In this document: one piece after another, positions 12,677 through 21,942 of the stretch | Layout: every line of letters starts with the position of its first letter | How positions within the stretch are numbered: the first letter of the stretch is position 1 | Assembly (NCBI GenBank): GCA_035293985.1 | Contig: DATGLS010000031.1 | Coordinates: 1 to 64,000 of the forward strand | Length of the DNA: 64,000 nt | Direction of reading: 5' to 3' | Source: JAVDCA01 sp035293985 | Lineage (GTDB): Bacteria > Pseudomonadota > Alphaproteobacteria > Rhizobiales > Xanthobacteraceae | The notes under the pieces: generated by a model | The model's input: only the letters and a program-made list of their open reading frames with translations | Database searches by the model: none | Told to the model about the DNA's origin: nothing | Program-made: the position numbers and the translations under genes

Positions 12677-14950
12677 TCAATCCTTCGCCAGCAGACGATC
12701 GAGCGTGATCGGAAAATCGCGCACGCGCACGCCGGTGGCGTGCCACACCGCGTTGGCGACCGCGCCGGCACTCCCAGTGATGCCGATCTCGCCGACGCCC
12801 TTGATGCCGAGCGCGTTGACGTGCGGGTCATGCTCCTCGACCAGGATCGCTTCGATCGAGGGCACATCGGCATTCACCGGGACGTGGTACTCGGCGAGGT
12901 TCGCGTTCATCGGCCGGCCGGAACGCGGGTCGATCACGGCGCGCTCGTGCAGCGCGAACGACACGCCCCAGATCATGCCGCCGTTGAGCTGGCTCGTCAC
13001 CATGCGCGGATTGATGATGCGGCCGGCCGCGAAGGCGCCGACCAGGCGCGTGGCGCGGATCTGGCCGAGATCGGGATCGACCTTGACCTCGGCGAACACG
13101 GCGCCGTGCGCGTGCTTGGCGTAGTCGCCCGGCGCGGCATGATCGGCCGCACTCGAGCCGTGGCCTTCGATCTGCGCAAGACCAGCGCGGCCGAGAATGT
13201 CGCCATAGCTTTCGCTGCGGCGTTCGTCGTCGCGGCGATGCAGGCGGCCGGCGCGCGCGATCACGCCCGCATTGCCGGCGCCGAACAGCGGCGAGCGCTC
13301 GTCATCCGTCGCGAGCTCGGCGAGGCGCGCGATGGCATCGGCGCCCGCATTGTGGATCGCCGTGCCGGCCGTCGCCGTGTGGGCAGAGCCGCCGGCGATG
13401 CCGCCATCGGGAAGGTCGGATGTGCCGGAGCGGAAGTCGAGCCGGTCGAGATCGAGCCCGAGCGCATCAGCCGCGATCTGCGCGAGCGCCGTCCAGGCAC
13501 CCTGCCCCATGTCATGGGCACCGATCTCCATCACGCCGTGGCCGTCACGGCGCAACACGGCCCTGGCGTTCGCGGCGAACATCAGCGCCGGAAACGTCGC
13601 GGTGCCGACGCCCCAGCCGACCAGGAGACCATCGCGATCGCGCATCTGCCCGGTGGCAAGCGGGCGGCGCGCCCAGCCGAACCGCTCGGCGCCCTGACGG
13701 TAGCACTCGCGCAAGGCTTTCGACGAGAACGGCTTGCCCGTGATCGGCTCGACCTCGGCATAGTTGGCGAGCCGGAAGGCGAGCGGATCCATGCCGCAAG
13801 CATGCGCCATCTCGTCGATCGCGCTTTCGAGCGCGATCGAGCCGGTCGCCTCGCCGGGCGCGCGCATGAACAGCGGCGTGCCGATGTCGGTGCGCACGGC
13901 TTCGTGCGAGGTCGCGATCGCCGGGCTCGCATAGAGCGTGTGGGAGACGTCGGAGGCGGGCTCGAAGAAGTCGTCGAAGGTGCTCGACGTCGTCTTGGTG
14001 TGATGATCGAGCGCCGTGAGCTTGCCGTCGCGATCGGCGCCGAGCCGCAGGGTCTGCCGCGTCGCTCCGCGGTGGCCGACGGGACCGAACATCTGATCAC
14101 GGCGCAGCGCCAGCTTGACCGGACGGCCCACCACCCGCGCCGCGATCACGCCGAGCACCTGCGGCCCGGCGATGAAGCCCTTGCAGCCGAAACCGCCGCC
14201 GAGGAATGGGCTGCGAATGTGAATCTTCTCGGGCGAGATGCCGAAGATACCGGCCAAGCGCCCCTTTGCCATGACCATGCCCTGGCTCGGGGTGTCGATC
14301 GACAGCGTATCGCCATCCCAGGCGGCGACGATCGCGTGCGGCTCCATCGGATTGTGATATTGCGCCGGCGTCGTATAGGTCGCCGTCAGCTTGCGGCTCG
14401 CGGCCGCGAGCCCGCGCGCGACGTCGCCGCGCGCGACATGCGATGGATTGCCGACGCCAACGGCCGCGGGCACGAAGCTTTCGTCCGCGTCGAGCCCGAC
14501 GCGGGCGGGCTCGATCTCGTAGCGCGGCGCGAGCAGCGCGGCGCCTTGCGTCGCGGCTTCGAGCGTCTCGGCGACGACGACCGCGATCGGCTGGTTGGCG
14601 TAGCGCACGCGGTCGCTCTGCAGCAGATCGAGCCGGAACATGAAGGGATTGGATTTCTCGTCCGGATCCTGCGCGAGTGGCGGGCGGTTGGCAGGCGTGA
14701 TCACCTCGACGACGCCGGGATGCGCCTTGGCGGCGGCGACATCGAGGAAGGCGACGCGGCCCCGCGCGATGGTGCTCGTCGCCAGCACCGCGTGGAGCAT
14801 GCCGGGCGGATGCTGGTCGGCCGCGTATTTGGCGGCGCCCGTGACCTTGAGCACGCCGTCGAGACGGGTGATCGGCTGACCGATGTTCGAGCCGTGGCGG
14901 ATATGCGCGGGGCTCAGCGTGAGTGCGGTCTCAGGCAAGCTCTCAGACAT
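12677..14950 (-). CDS. Molybdenum hydroxylase, molybdopterin-binding large subunit (PaoC-like)
   Basis: 757 residues, the catalytic subunit of a xanthine-dehydrogenase-family enzyme that hydroxylates aldehydes or N-heterocycles. The N-terminus has the usual GQPITRLDGVLKVTGAAKYAAD and the cofactor loops GGGFGCKGF and MGQGAWTALAQ. The catalytic Glu is in GVGEIGITGSAG (about residue 718). The start ATG overlaps the end of the FAD-subunit gene by 8 bp, so translation is coupled. The subunit order (2Fe-2S, FAD, Mo) matches PaoABC. There is no maturation factor (PaoD/XdhC) nearby. The substrate cannot be read from the sequence; an aldehyde is the default for this subfamily. Confidence 0.93.
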   Translation of the reverse strand: MSESLPETALTLSPAHIRHGSNIGQPITRLDGVLKVTGAAKYAADQHPPGMLHAVLATSTIARGRVAFLDVAAAKAHPGVVEVITPANRPPLAQDPDEKSNPFMFRLDLLQSDRVRYANQPIAVVVAETLEAATQGAALLAPRYEIEPARVGLDADESFVPAAVGVGNPSHVARGDVARGLAAASRKLTATYTTPAQYHNPMEPHAIVAAWDGDTLSIDTPSQGMVMAKGRLAGIFGISPEKIHIRSPFLGGGFGCKGFIAGPQVLGVIAARVVGRPVKLALRRDQMFGPVGHRGATRQTLRLGADRDGKLTALDHHTKTTSSTFDDFFEPASDVSHTLYASPAIATSHEAVRTDIGTPLFMRAPGEATGSIALESAIDEMAHACGMDPLAFRLANYAEVEPITGKPFSSKALRECYRQGAERFGWARRPLATGQMRDRDGLLVGWGVGTATFPALMFAANARAVLRRDGHGVMEIGAHDMGQGAWTALAQIAADALGLDLDRLDFRSGTSDLPDGGIAGGSAHTATAGTAIHNAGADAIARLAELATDDERSPLFGAGNAGVIARAGRLHRRDDERRSESYGDILGRAGLAQIEGHGSSAADHAAPGDYAKHAHGAVFAEVKVDPDLGQIRATRLVGAFAAGRIINPRMVTSQLNGGMIWGVSFALHERAVIDPRSGRPMNANLAEYHVPVNADVPSIEAILVEEHDPHVNALGIKGVGEIGITGSAGAVANAVWHATGVRVRDFPITLDRLLAKD

Positions 14951-16001
14951 GAACGGAAACTCCGGACGTGACGGCAAAGGGCGAGCCGGGCAGCGCGGGA
15001 AGGCGGTCGGGTGTGCCGGCAGCGGCAAGGGTGAGCGCCCGCACGATGACGCGGCGGGCAAGCTCGATCTTGAAGGCGTTGTCGCCGGACGGTTTGGCGT
15101 CGACGAGCGCGGCCTCGGCGGCGCGGGCGAAGGCCGCAGCGTCGGCGCGGGCGCCGCGCAGGAGCTGCTCGGCCTTGCGCGCCCGCCACGGCTTGGCGGC
15201 GACGCCGCCGAGCGCGAGGCGCGCCTCGACGATCACGTCGCCATCGAGGCGCAGCGCAGCCGTGGCGGAGACGAGCGCGAACGCATAGGAGGTGCGATCG
15301 CGGACCTTGAGATAGCGGGCATGCGCGGCGAACTGCGCGGCTTGCGCCGGCAGGCGCACCGCGACGATCATCTCGCCGGGGGCGAGCACGGTCTCATGAT
15401 CGGGCGTGTCGCCGGGCAGCAGATGAAACAGCTCGAGCGCGACCTCGCGCGGACCGCTCTTGCCTTCGATCTCGACGACCGCATCGAGCGCCGCGAGCGC
15501 GACGCAGAAATCGGACGGATGAGTCGCGATGCAGCTCGGGCTCCAGCCGAGAATGGCATGCAGCCGGTTGTCACCACCGCGAGCATCGCACCCGGCGCCG
15601 GGCGCGCGTTTGTTGCAGGCGCTGGCGGGATCGTAGAAATAGGCGCAGCGCGTGCGCTGCACGAGGTTGCCGCCGACGGTCGCGGCGTTGCGCAGCTGCG
15701 CCGAGGCGCCGGAGAGCAGGGTCTCGGCGACGGCGGGAAAGCGGCGGGCGAAGTCATGATCGTGGGCGAGATCGGCGTTGCGCACCAGCGCGCCGATGCG
15801 CACGCCGCCGTCCGGCAGCGTCTCGATGCGGTCGAGATCGGGCAGATGCGTCACGTCGACGAGCCGGGTCGGCGCGCTGACGCCGCCCTTCATCAGGTCG
15901 AGCAGGTTGGTGCCGGCCGCCAAATAGGCAGCACCGGGCTCGGCGGCAGCCGCGACGGCCTCACGCACCGTGGCGGGCCGGACATAGTCGAAGCGGTTCA
16001 T
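14943..16001 (-). CDS. Molybdenum hydroxylase FAD subunit with extra [4Fe-4S] site (PaoB-like)
   Basis: 352 residues of the CO-dehydrogenase FAD-binding fold. FAD motifs AAGTNLLDLMKGG (about 29-40) and ATVGGNL (about 107-113) are present. Between them and the C-terminal domain lies an insertion with four cysteines (C119, C129, C138, C157, in RTRC, SACNKR, GAGC and PSCIATHPSD), the arrangement that binds a [4Fe-4S] cluster in E. coli PaoB. The enzyme would therefore carry one more iron-sulphur cluster than classical xanthine dehydrogenases. The start codon overlaps the stop of the 2Fe-2S gene (ATGA). Confidence 0.92.
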   Translation of the reverse strand: MNRFDYVRPATVREAVAAAAEPGAAYLAAGTNLLDLMKGGVSAPTRLVDVTHLPDLDRIETLPDGGVRIGALVRNADLAHDHDFARRFPAVAETLLSGASAQLRNAATVGGNLVQRTRCAYFYDPASACNKRAPGAGCDARGGDNRLHAILGWSPSCIATHPSDFCVALAALDAVVEIEGKSGPREVALELFHLLPGDTPDHETVLAPGEMIVAVRLPAQAAQFAAHARYLKVRDRTSYAFALVSATAALRLDGDVIVEARLALGGVAAKPWRARKAEQLLRGARADAAAFARAAEAALVDAKPSGDNAFKIELARRVIVRALTLAAAGTPDRLPALPGSPFAVTSGVSVHV

Positions 16002-16495
16002 GCGACCTCCTTGCGCTGTGCGGCGGCGATCGCCCGCGTGGCATCGAGCACGGCAGCGGTGATTCCCTGGTAGGCGCCGCAGCGGCAGAGATTCCCGCTC
16101 ATGCACTCGCGCACGCGCTCGGGGTCATCGCCCGCCTGCCCTTCATCGATGAGTCCGACGGCGCTCATGATTTGGCCAGGCGTGCAGTAGCCGCATTGCA
16201 GGCCGTCATGGGCGATGAACGCCTCCTGCACAGGATGCAACCGCCCGCCCTGCGCGACGCCCTCGATGGTCAGCACCTCGGCGCCGTCGAGGCTCATGGC
16301 GAGCGCGAGGCAGGAATTGATACGCCGGCCGTCGACGATCACGGTGCAGGCGCCGCAGTGGCCGCGGTCGCAGCCCTTCTTGGTGCCGGTGAGGTCGAGG
16401 CGCTCGCGCAGCAGATCGAGCAGCGTGACGCGGGGATCATCGAGCGCGATGGTGCGCGCGACGCCGTTGATGGTGAGCGTGGTGGAAAGGCCCAT
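15998..16495 (-). CDS. Molybdenum hydroxylase 2Fe-2S subunit (PaoA-like)
   Basis: 165 residues carrying two [2Fe-2S] clusters. The N-terminal plant-ferredoxin-like domain has CDRGHCGAC and a following Cys in RRINSCLA; the C-terminal four-helix domain has CGYCTPG and NLCRCGAY. Start ATG 16495 has GGAG upstream. Unlike E. coli PaoA there is no twin-arginine leader before the first strand (MGLSTTLTINGVART), so the enzyme is probably cytoplasmic. First gene of a tightly overlapping three-gene operon that is divergent from a TetR gene. Confidence 0.94.
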   Translation of the reverse strand: MGLSTTLTINGVARTIALDDPRVTLLDLLRERLDLTGTKKGCDRGHCGACTVIVDGRRINSCLALAMSLDGAEVLTIEGVAQGGRLHPVQEAFIAHDGLQCGYCTPGQIMSAVGLIDEGQAGDDPERVRECMSGNLCRCGAYQGITAAVLDATRAIAAAQRKEVA

Positions 16496-16667
16496 GCGGT
16501 AACTCCCTCCGGCGTCGGCGCGGCTGTTGCGGAATGCAGCGACGAAACAATGGCTTCGCCAGCCCCGCCGGCCTCGCGACGCGTGGCATCGCGGCGCCGA
16601 CGTGCTATCTCTAGCCCTGACGCCTCGGGAAATACGGAGGCACCCTCCGCTTTTCAAGGGGCGGATT

Positions 16668-17273
16668 TTGCGAACCCGCATTAGACCAACGGATAAGACC
16701 GCCGCGCGAAAACCCCGCGCCGACGCCGCGCGCAACCGCGAGCGGGTGCTGGAGGCGGCGAAAACCGTGTTCAGCGCCGGCGGCGCCGAGGCGAGCCTGG
16801 AAGCGGTCGCGCGCGCGGCCGGCGTCGGCATCGGCACGCTCTACCGGCATTTTCCGACGCGCGAGGCGCTCTACGAGGCGGTCTATCGCCGCGAGGTGCA
16901 GCAGCTCGCCGATCTCGCCGAGCGGCTCAGGGACGAGAAGGATCCGGTCGAGGCGCTGCGGCAGTGGATGCATTCGAACGTGCGGTTCGTCGCCACCAAG
17001 AAGGGCATGGTGGCGTCGCTCGCGCTCGCCGCCTACACGAACTCGGAGCTCTACGCGTTTTCGTTCGAGCGGCTGACGCGCGCGGTGCGCGGACTTCTCG
17101 ACCGCGCCATCACGGCTGGCGACATCCGCGACGACATCAGCGCGGAGGATCTGCTGCGCGCGCTCGTCGGCATGTGCTACCTGCACGACCAGTCCGGCTG
17201 GCAGAAGAGCGTGCTGCGGCTGATCGATGTGTTCATCGACGGACTACGAGTGCGGCGACGGAAGGCGAAATAG
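16668..17273 (+). CDS. TetR/AcrR family transcriptional regulator
   Basis: About 201 residues. The N-terminal HTH is clear: NRERVLEAAKTVFSAGG, then LEAVARAAGVGIGTLYRHFPTREALYEAVY (residues about 20-65). The C-terminal half is a helical ligand-binding domain. The start is not certain: TTG at 16668 has an AAGGGG sequence at good spacing, while the frame is open further upstream without a better start. It is divergent from the molybdenum hydroxylase operon with 172 bp between the starts, so it most likely represses that operon in response to its substrate. Confidence 0.88.
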   Translation: MRTRIRPTDKTAARKPRADAARNRERVLEAAKTVFSAGGAEASLEAVARAAGVGIGTLYRHFPTREALYEAVYRREVQQLADLAERLRDEKDPVEALRQWMHSNVRFVATKKGMVASLALAAYTNSELYAFSFERLTRAVRGLLDRAITAGDIRDDISAEDLLRALVGMCYLHDQSGWQKSVLRLIDVFIDGLRVRRRKAK

Positions 17274-17299
17274 AATTCGGTGAGGTGAGCACAGTGTCT

Positions 17300-17346
17300 G
17301 CGCGCCTTCTCCCCTTAAGGGGGCCTGAAGGGAGAGGGGGCGCAGG
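17300..17346. repeat. Small GC-rich hairpin repeat, family B copy 2
   Basis: TGCGCGCCTTCTCCCC at the left and GGGAGAGGGGGCGCA at the right are imperfect inverted copies, with an inner CCCCTTAAGGGG palindrome. It resembles the element at 5931-5977. It lies between the convergent TetR and response-regulator genes and may serve as a shared terminator; no T-run follows. Confidence 0.5.
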
Positions 17347-17379
17347 CGAAGTGCTCAACTCACTTGCGTTCCCCTCACC

Positions 17380-18090
17380 TCAATCCTTCGGCGGGACGAA
17401 CATGTAGCCGACGCCGCGGACGGTGCGGATGGCGTCGGGGTGGGCGGGATCGTGCTCGATCTTGCGGCGCAGGCGGGTGATGCGAAGGTCGATCGCGCGA
17501 TCGAAGGCTTCCATCTCCCGGTGGGCGGCGCTTTCGAGCAGCCAGTCGCGCTGCAGCGGACGGTTGGGGTTCTCGGCAAACAGTTTGAGCAAATCGAACT
17601 CGCTCGCAGTCAACGGCTGCTCGCTGCCGTCGGCGGGATCGACCAGCACGCGCTTGTCGAGGTCGAGCACCAGGCGGCCCATGCGCACCCGCGGCGCGCT
17701 GGTGATGATCGCAGCGCCGGTCGTGCGGCGCAGCACGCTTTTCACTCGCGCCAGCAGCTCGCGCATCTCGACCGGCTTGGGGATGTAGTCGTCGGCGCCG
17801 GTCTCGAGCCCGACCACGCGGTCGACCGTGTCGGTCGCGGCCGTCACCATGATGATGCCGACGCGGCCGCTCTTCTCGCGCAGCCAGCGCGCGAGCGCAA
17901 AGCCGTCCTCGCCGGGCAGCCCAACGTCGAGCAGCACCAGCGCGGGCAGGTCGCGCTCGCACAGCCGGCGCAACGCGACGCCACCCTCGACGCCGGTGAC
18001 GCGAAAATTCTGCCGGCCGAGATATTCGACCAGCAGCTGGCGTTGGGTCGCCTCGTCCTCAACCACGACGATGTGCGCAGGCTCAGCCAT
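17380..18090 (-). CDS. OmpR/PhoB-family response regulator (orphan)
   Basis: 236 residues. The receiver domain (about 7-120) has the acidic pair in VVEDEA, phospho-acceptor D55 in LVLLDVGLPG, T in MVTAATDT and K in YIPKPVEMREL. A winged-helix DNA-binding domain follows (about 137-233) with PLTASEFDLLKLFAENPNR and TRLRRKIEHDP...IRTVRGVGYMF. The start at 18090 (MAEPAHIVVV) is preferred; ATG 18111 is in frame 7 codons upstream. No histidine kinase gene adjoins it, so its partner lies elsewhere. Confidence 0.94.
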   Translation of the reverse strand: MAEPAHIVVVEDEATQRQLLVEYLGRQNFRVTGVEGGVALRRLCERDLPALVLLDVGLPGEDGFALARWLREKSGRVGIIMVTAATDTVDRVVGLETGADDYIPKPVEMRELLARVKSVLRRTTGAAIITSAPRVRMGRLVLDLDKRVLVDPADGSEQPLTASEFDLLKLFAENPNRPLQRDWLLESAAHREMEAFDRAIDLRITRLRRKIEHDPAHPDAIRTVRGVGYMFVPPKD

Positions 18091-18396
18091 TGCCGTGCCA
18101 CCACTCGCCATGATTTTCGGGTACAGGCCTACCGCAAAACGCGAAAAAGCGTCCTGATGTGCCCACCGGATATCGCCCCGTGGCTTTACCGCCGCATCAC
18201 GGCGGCGAGTACCGGTTCCATCCATAGCATGCCCCCCAGGTCGCAGCCATCGATCGCCGATCTGGCTGCATTGCGAGGACGTGCGGGGAAGCCGCCAAAT
18301 GACATGACACGGGTCCAATTTTGGGCCCAACCCGACCGATCATTTTCCTGCTACATCCCTGCCCGCCCAACCCACCTGCCTACCGGTCCGAGTGTA
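18091..18396. other. Divergent intergenic region, nothing recognised
   Basis: 306 bp between the response-regulator gene (leftward) and the MOSC gene (rightward). It must hold both promoters, but no strong -35/-10 pair, operator palindrome or small gene could be supported by eye. Confidence 0.4.
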
Positions 18397-19173
18397 ATGA
18401 CCATCGAACAGCCCAGCCTCCAGCGGATCTACCGCTACCCCGTGAAGGGCCTCTCCCCCGAGCCGCTCGCGCGGACCATGCTCGCGCCCGGGCACACCCT
18501 GGCGGCCGACCGCCTCTATGCGATCGAAAACGGGCCAAGCGGCTTCGATCCGACGGCGCCCAGCTATTTCCCGAAATCGCGCTTCCTCATGCTGATGCGC
18601 AACGAGCGCCTTGCACGCCTCGACACGCGGCTTGACCAGACGAGCCACGTGCTCAGCATTCGCGAGGTCGATCGCGAGGTCGCGCGCGGCGACCTGCGCA
18701 CGGCGGAAGGGCGACAGGCGATCGAGGAATTCTTCGCCGAATTTTGCGCCGACGAGCTGCGCGGGCCGCCCAAGGTCTTGCACGGGTCTGGGCACAGCTT
18801 CTCGGACGTGGCCAAGAAGGTGGTGTCGATCATCAACCTTGCGTCGGTCGCGGCGGTCGAGACGCTCGTCGGCCAGCCGGTCGATCCGTTGCGTTTCCGC
18901 GCCAATCTCTACGTTTCGGGTTGGTCGCCGTGGAGCGAGCTCGACCTGGTCGGTCGGGAGCTCGCGATCGGCGATGCGCGCGTCAAGGTGGTGAAGCGCA
19001 TCGTGCGCTGCGCCGCGACCAACGTCGATCCGGCGACCGGCATCCGCGACCTGCATATCCCCGAAAGCCTGCTGCGCGCCCTCGGCCACATGGACTGCGG
19101 CATCTATGCCGAGGTGATCGCCGGCGGCGAGATCGCGGCAGGCGATCGTGTCGAGATTTGCGGCGGGAACTAA
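18397..19173 (+). CDS. MOSC domain-containing protein
   Basis: 258 residues. An N-terminal MOSC_N beta-barrel-like part (IYRYPVKGLSPEPL, with LAADRLYAIE) is followed by a MOSC domain (about 130-255) with RFRANLYVSGWSPWSE and the conserved Cys in RIVRCAATNVDPATG. MOSC proteins of this type carry molybdenum cofactor and transfer sulphur or reduce N-hydroxylated compounds (YcbX/mARC-like). The next gene starts 4 bp after the stop, so the two are co-transcribed. Confidence 0.9.
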   Translation: MTIEQPSLQRIYRYPVKGLSPEPLARTMLAPGHTLAADRLYAIENGPSGFDPTAPSYFPKSRFLMLMRNERLARLDTRLDQTSHVLSIREVDREVARGDLRTAEGRQAIEEFFAEFCADELRGPPKVLHGSGHSFSDVAKKVVSIINLASVAAVETLVGQPVDPLRFRANLYVSGWSPWSELDLVGRELAIGDARVKVVKRIVRCAATNVDPATGIRDLHIPESLLRALGHMDCGIYAEVIAGGEIAAGDRVEICGGN

Positions 19174-19176
19174 GCC

Positions 19177-20274
19177 ATGCAGGTGATGGTCATCGGTGCC
19201 GGCGTGGTCGGGCTCGCGATCGCGCGCGCGGCGGCGCTGCGCGGACACGACGTGATCGTGGCGGAAGCCGCCGACGCGATCGGCACCGGGACCTCGTCGC
19301 GCAACAGCGAGGTGATTCATGCGGGCCTCTACTACCCGACCGGCAGCAAGCGCGCCCTGCACTGCCCGCGCGGCCGACGCATGCTCTACGCCTACTGCGC
19401 ATCGCACGGCATCCCGCACAAGAAGATCGGCAAGCTGTTCATCGTCACCAAGGACGCGGATATCCCGAAGCTCGACGCCATCCATAAGCAGGCGCTGAGC
19501 AATGGCGTCGAGAACGTCACCATGCTCGATGCAATCGACGCCAAGCGGATGGAGCCGGCGCTCTTCTGCGTCGCCGCGTTCCATTCGGCCGAGACCGGCA
19601 TCGTCGACAGCCATCGTTTCATGCTGGCACTCGAGGGCGACATCGAGGACCGCGGCGGCGTCATCGCGTTCAACACGCCGGTCGAGCGCATCGTGCGCGA
19701 CGGCGCGAATTGGCGCGTGAGCTTCGGCGGCGCCGAGCCGGGCGAGATCACGGTCGACGCCGTGATCAACTCGGCCGGCCACGGCGCACAACGCCTCGCG
19801 CACGCGGTCGAGGGCTATCCGCGCGCGCGCGTGCCGAAGCACGCGCTCGCCAAGGGCAATTATTTCGGCTTTGCCGGCCGCGCGCCGTTCTCGCGGTTGA
19901 TCTATCCGGCGCCGGTGCCGGGCGGGCTCGGCATCCACGTCACGCTCGATCTCGCCGGCCGCATGCGCTTCGGGCCGGATGTGGAATGGATCGAGGCGAT
20001 GAACTTCGACGTCGATCCGCGCCGCGGCGACGCGTTCTACGCCGCGATCCGCACCTACTGGCCGGGCCTGCCGGACAATTCGCTGTTTCCCGACTATGCC
20101 GGCATCCGCCCCAAGATCACGGGCCAGGGCGAGCCGGCGGCCGATTTCATGATCGACGGTCCGGCCGAGCACGGCCTGCCAGGGATGGTGCACCTGTTCG
20201 GCATCGAGTCGCCGGGGCTCACCAGCGCGCTGTCGCTCGCCGAGGAGGTGCTGGATAAGGTCGCGCCGGCATGA
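19177..20274 (+). CDS. FAD-dependent oxidoreductase, L-2-hydroxyglutarate oxidase-like (DAO family)
   Basis: 365 residues. The N-terminus is a classical FAD-binding Rossmann motif, VIGAGVVGLAIARAAALRG, followed by GTSSRNSEVIHAGLYYP, the signature of the L-2-hydroxyglutarate dehydrogenase/oxidase (LhgO-like) branch of the DAO family. A C-terminal YAGIRPKI and GIESPGLTSAL complete the FAD site. It probably oxidises an L-2-hydroxy acid. It is co-transcribed with the upstream MOSC gene and ends at a strong hairpin. Confidence 0.88.
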   Translation: MQVMVIGAGVVGLAIARAAALRGHDVIVAEAADAIGTGTSSRNSEVIHAGLYYPTGSKRALHCPRGRRMLYAYCASHGIPHKKIGKLFIVTKDADIPKLDAIHKQALSNGVENVTMLDAIDAKRMEPALFCVAAFHSAETGIVDSHRFMLALEGDIEDRGGVIAFNTPVERIVRDGANWRVSFGGAEPGEITVDAVINSAGHGAQRLAHAVEGYPRARVPKHALAKGNYFGFAGRAPFSRLIYPAPVPGGLGIHVTLDLAGRMRFGPDVEWIEAMNFDVDPRRGDAFYAAIRTYWPGLPDNSLFPDYAGIRPKITGQGEPAADFMIDGPAEHGLPGMVHLFGIESPGLTSALSLAEEVLDKVAPA

Positions 20275-20280
20275 CGGCCA

Positions 20281-20316
20281 CATGTGAGGTGAGCACGCGC
20301 CAGCTCACCTGACATG
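20281..20316. terminator. Hairpin between convergent genes (bidirectional terminator candidate)
   Basis: Arms AGGTGAGC (20287-20294) and GCTCACCT (20303-20310) are perfect inverted copies with an 8-nt loop, and after a G/G mismatch the pairing extends with CATGT/ACATG to 20281 and 20316. It lies between the ends of the DAO gene and the oppositely oriented MmgE/PrpD gene. There is no T-tract, so intrinsic termination is not certain. The word AGGTGAGCAC recurs at 17283, 21811 and 49169, so it may also be a repeat family. Confidence 0.55.
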
Positions 20317-20321
20317 CGGAT

Positions 20322-21740
20322 TCACGATGGACGATCTGGTCGGCGCGGGCAGGTCAGTGCAATCAACCTCGCAACCTCTTCCCGATCATCTATCTGCCGA
20401 CATTCTGCAACCAGCTCTGCATATTGCTGCTCTCCGATGGAGACCACTGCGCCAACCGGCGACAGTCTTTTCGCCAGCTGGTCGAAACTCATGATGAACT
20501 CGCGGCCAGTTGCCTCCAACGCGTGCGCAATGCCGTCGCGCGTGTGAATGGTCACGCGCGGGGCGAAGAGCGGTTGCGTGTGCGAAGGAATGACGCGGAC
20601 GCGCTGCATCATGTCGTCGATGCCCGGCGGATCGGCTTCGCCGACCTTTTGCTGCACGTTTTTGGTCACCGGGAATGACCCGGTGAGGACGGCATAGGCG
20701 GCGTAATACTGGGGCTGCTCGCGTGCCGGTTCGATGTCGGTGCGACGCGACGGGAAGGCGGGGCTCGGGTACTGTGTCTCGAGCCAGTTCACGACGCACT
20801 CGATCTGGTCGACGTCCTCGGGCCGAAGTCGGTCACGCTTGCAAAGAGCCGCGGTGACGTCGACATGGGCGATGTTGTAGCCGGACGTCGAATAGATGCG
20901 ATAAAGGGTCTCGAGGAACACCCAATGCTCGCCGAGCTTGGCGGTGATGGCGGCGAGATCGGCGTAGCGATGACCGGCGAAGCTGTGGCTCAAGCGCCCT
21001 TCCCGGTTTCCCGCATAGGCGAAATAGAAGCCCGCCTCGCCCTCGAAGACCGTCTCGCCGCCGGGAATCCCCTGGCGTGCGAGACCGACGGCCAGCAGCG
21101 CATTACGCACCGCCGCGCCCTCGCGCACGGAGCGGCCGCCACTACGGCCGCCTTCGAGGTTGCCCGCGGCGAGGTTCACGCATTGGGCGAGCGCACCGTG
21201 AATTTGGTCAGCATCGAGGCGCATGATCTTGGCGACGGCAACCGCCGCCCCGAAAATGCTGAACAGGGGACCGGCATGGAATCCCCGCGCCAGAATGGTC
21301 GGGACGAAATCCGCCGCCAGACGTTCGGTGACCTCGTAGCCGGCGACCACTGCGGTCAGGAGCTCGCGGCCGGAGCAGCGGGTCGCCTCGGCGGCCACGA
21401 AGGCCGCGGGCAGGATGGCGCAATTCGGGTGAACCACCATCCGGAAGGTGTCCCACTTGCCGCCGGCGAACATCATCTCCGAATTAATGAAGGCGGCGCC
21501 GGCGCGGGTAAAGCGACGCCCGTCCACGAGTGCGGTGGTCATGCCGCTGCAACCGAGCTCTTCCTCCTCGACGAGACGAATGGCCTGCTTTGTCTCTGGG
21601 AAATCACGGCCGAGCAGGCATGAGGACAAGCCGTGCAGAATGACGCCGCGCGCGCGGTCAAGGACCGCCGGCGGAATGTCCGGATATTCGAGCCCCGCCA
21701 CCCAATGTGACAGGCGTCGGCTGATGCTTGCCGTCGACAT
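20322..21740 (-). CDS. MmgE/PrpD family protein
   Basis: 472 residues across the length typical of the 2-methylcitrate dehydratase-like family. An N-terminal all-helical domain contains the GFHAGPLFSIFGAAVAVAKI block with NLAAGNLEGG. The C-terminal domain contains SGYNIAHVDV and VRVIPSHTQP. Members include 2-methylcitrate dehydratase, cis-aconitate decarboxylase and other dehydratases or isomerases of organic acids. The exact reaction is not determined by sequence. It lies 202 bp from a divergent TRAP transporter operon and could act on the imported acid. Confidence 0.85.
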   Translation of the reverse strand: MSTASISRRLSHWVAGLEYPDIPPAVLDRARGVILHGLSSCLLGRDFPETKQAIRLVEEEELGCSGMTTALVDGRRFTRAGAAFINSEMMFAGGKWDTFRMVVHPNCAILPAAFVAAEATRCSGRELLTAVVAGYEVTERLAADFVPTILARGFHAGPLFSIFGAAVAVAKIMRLDADQIHGALAQCVNLAAGNLEGGRSGGRSVREGAAVRNALLAVGLARQGIPGGETVFEGEAGFYFAYAGNREGRLSHSFAGHRYADLAAITAKLGEHWVFLETLYRIYSTSGYNIAHVDVTAALCKRDRLRPEDVDQIECVVNWLETQYPSPAFPSRRTDIEPAREQPQYYAAYAVLTGSFPVTKNVQQKVGEADPPGIDDMMQRVRVIPSHTQPLFAPRVTIHTRDGIAHALEATGREFIMSFDQLAKRLSPVGAVVSIGEQQYAELVAECRQIDDREEVARLIALTCPRRPDRPS

Positions 21741-21942
21741 GCGCTCTCCTGCAATGAACGAGCTGGAGCATACTACGGCATCGCCGGCGCATCGAAGAGG
21801 GTGCCGTGGAAGGTGAGCACCGTGCCCACCTCACATGCGATCGCGCGACATCAGCGCAGTGGCTTCAGCGTGTCGTGGCCGGTAGAATGCCCGCAACTCG
21901 CCGAGATCAAGTTAGAATCAAATCCGCAAGGGAGGACTGAAA

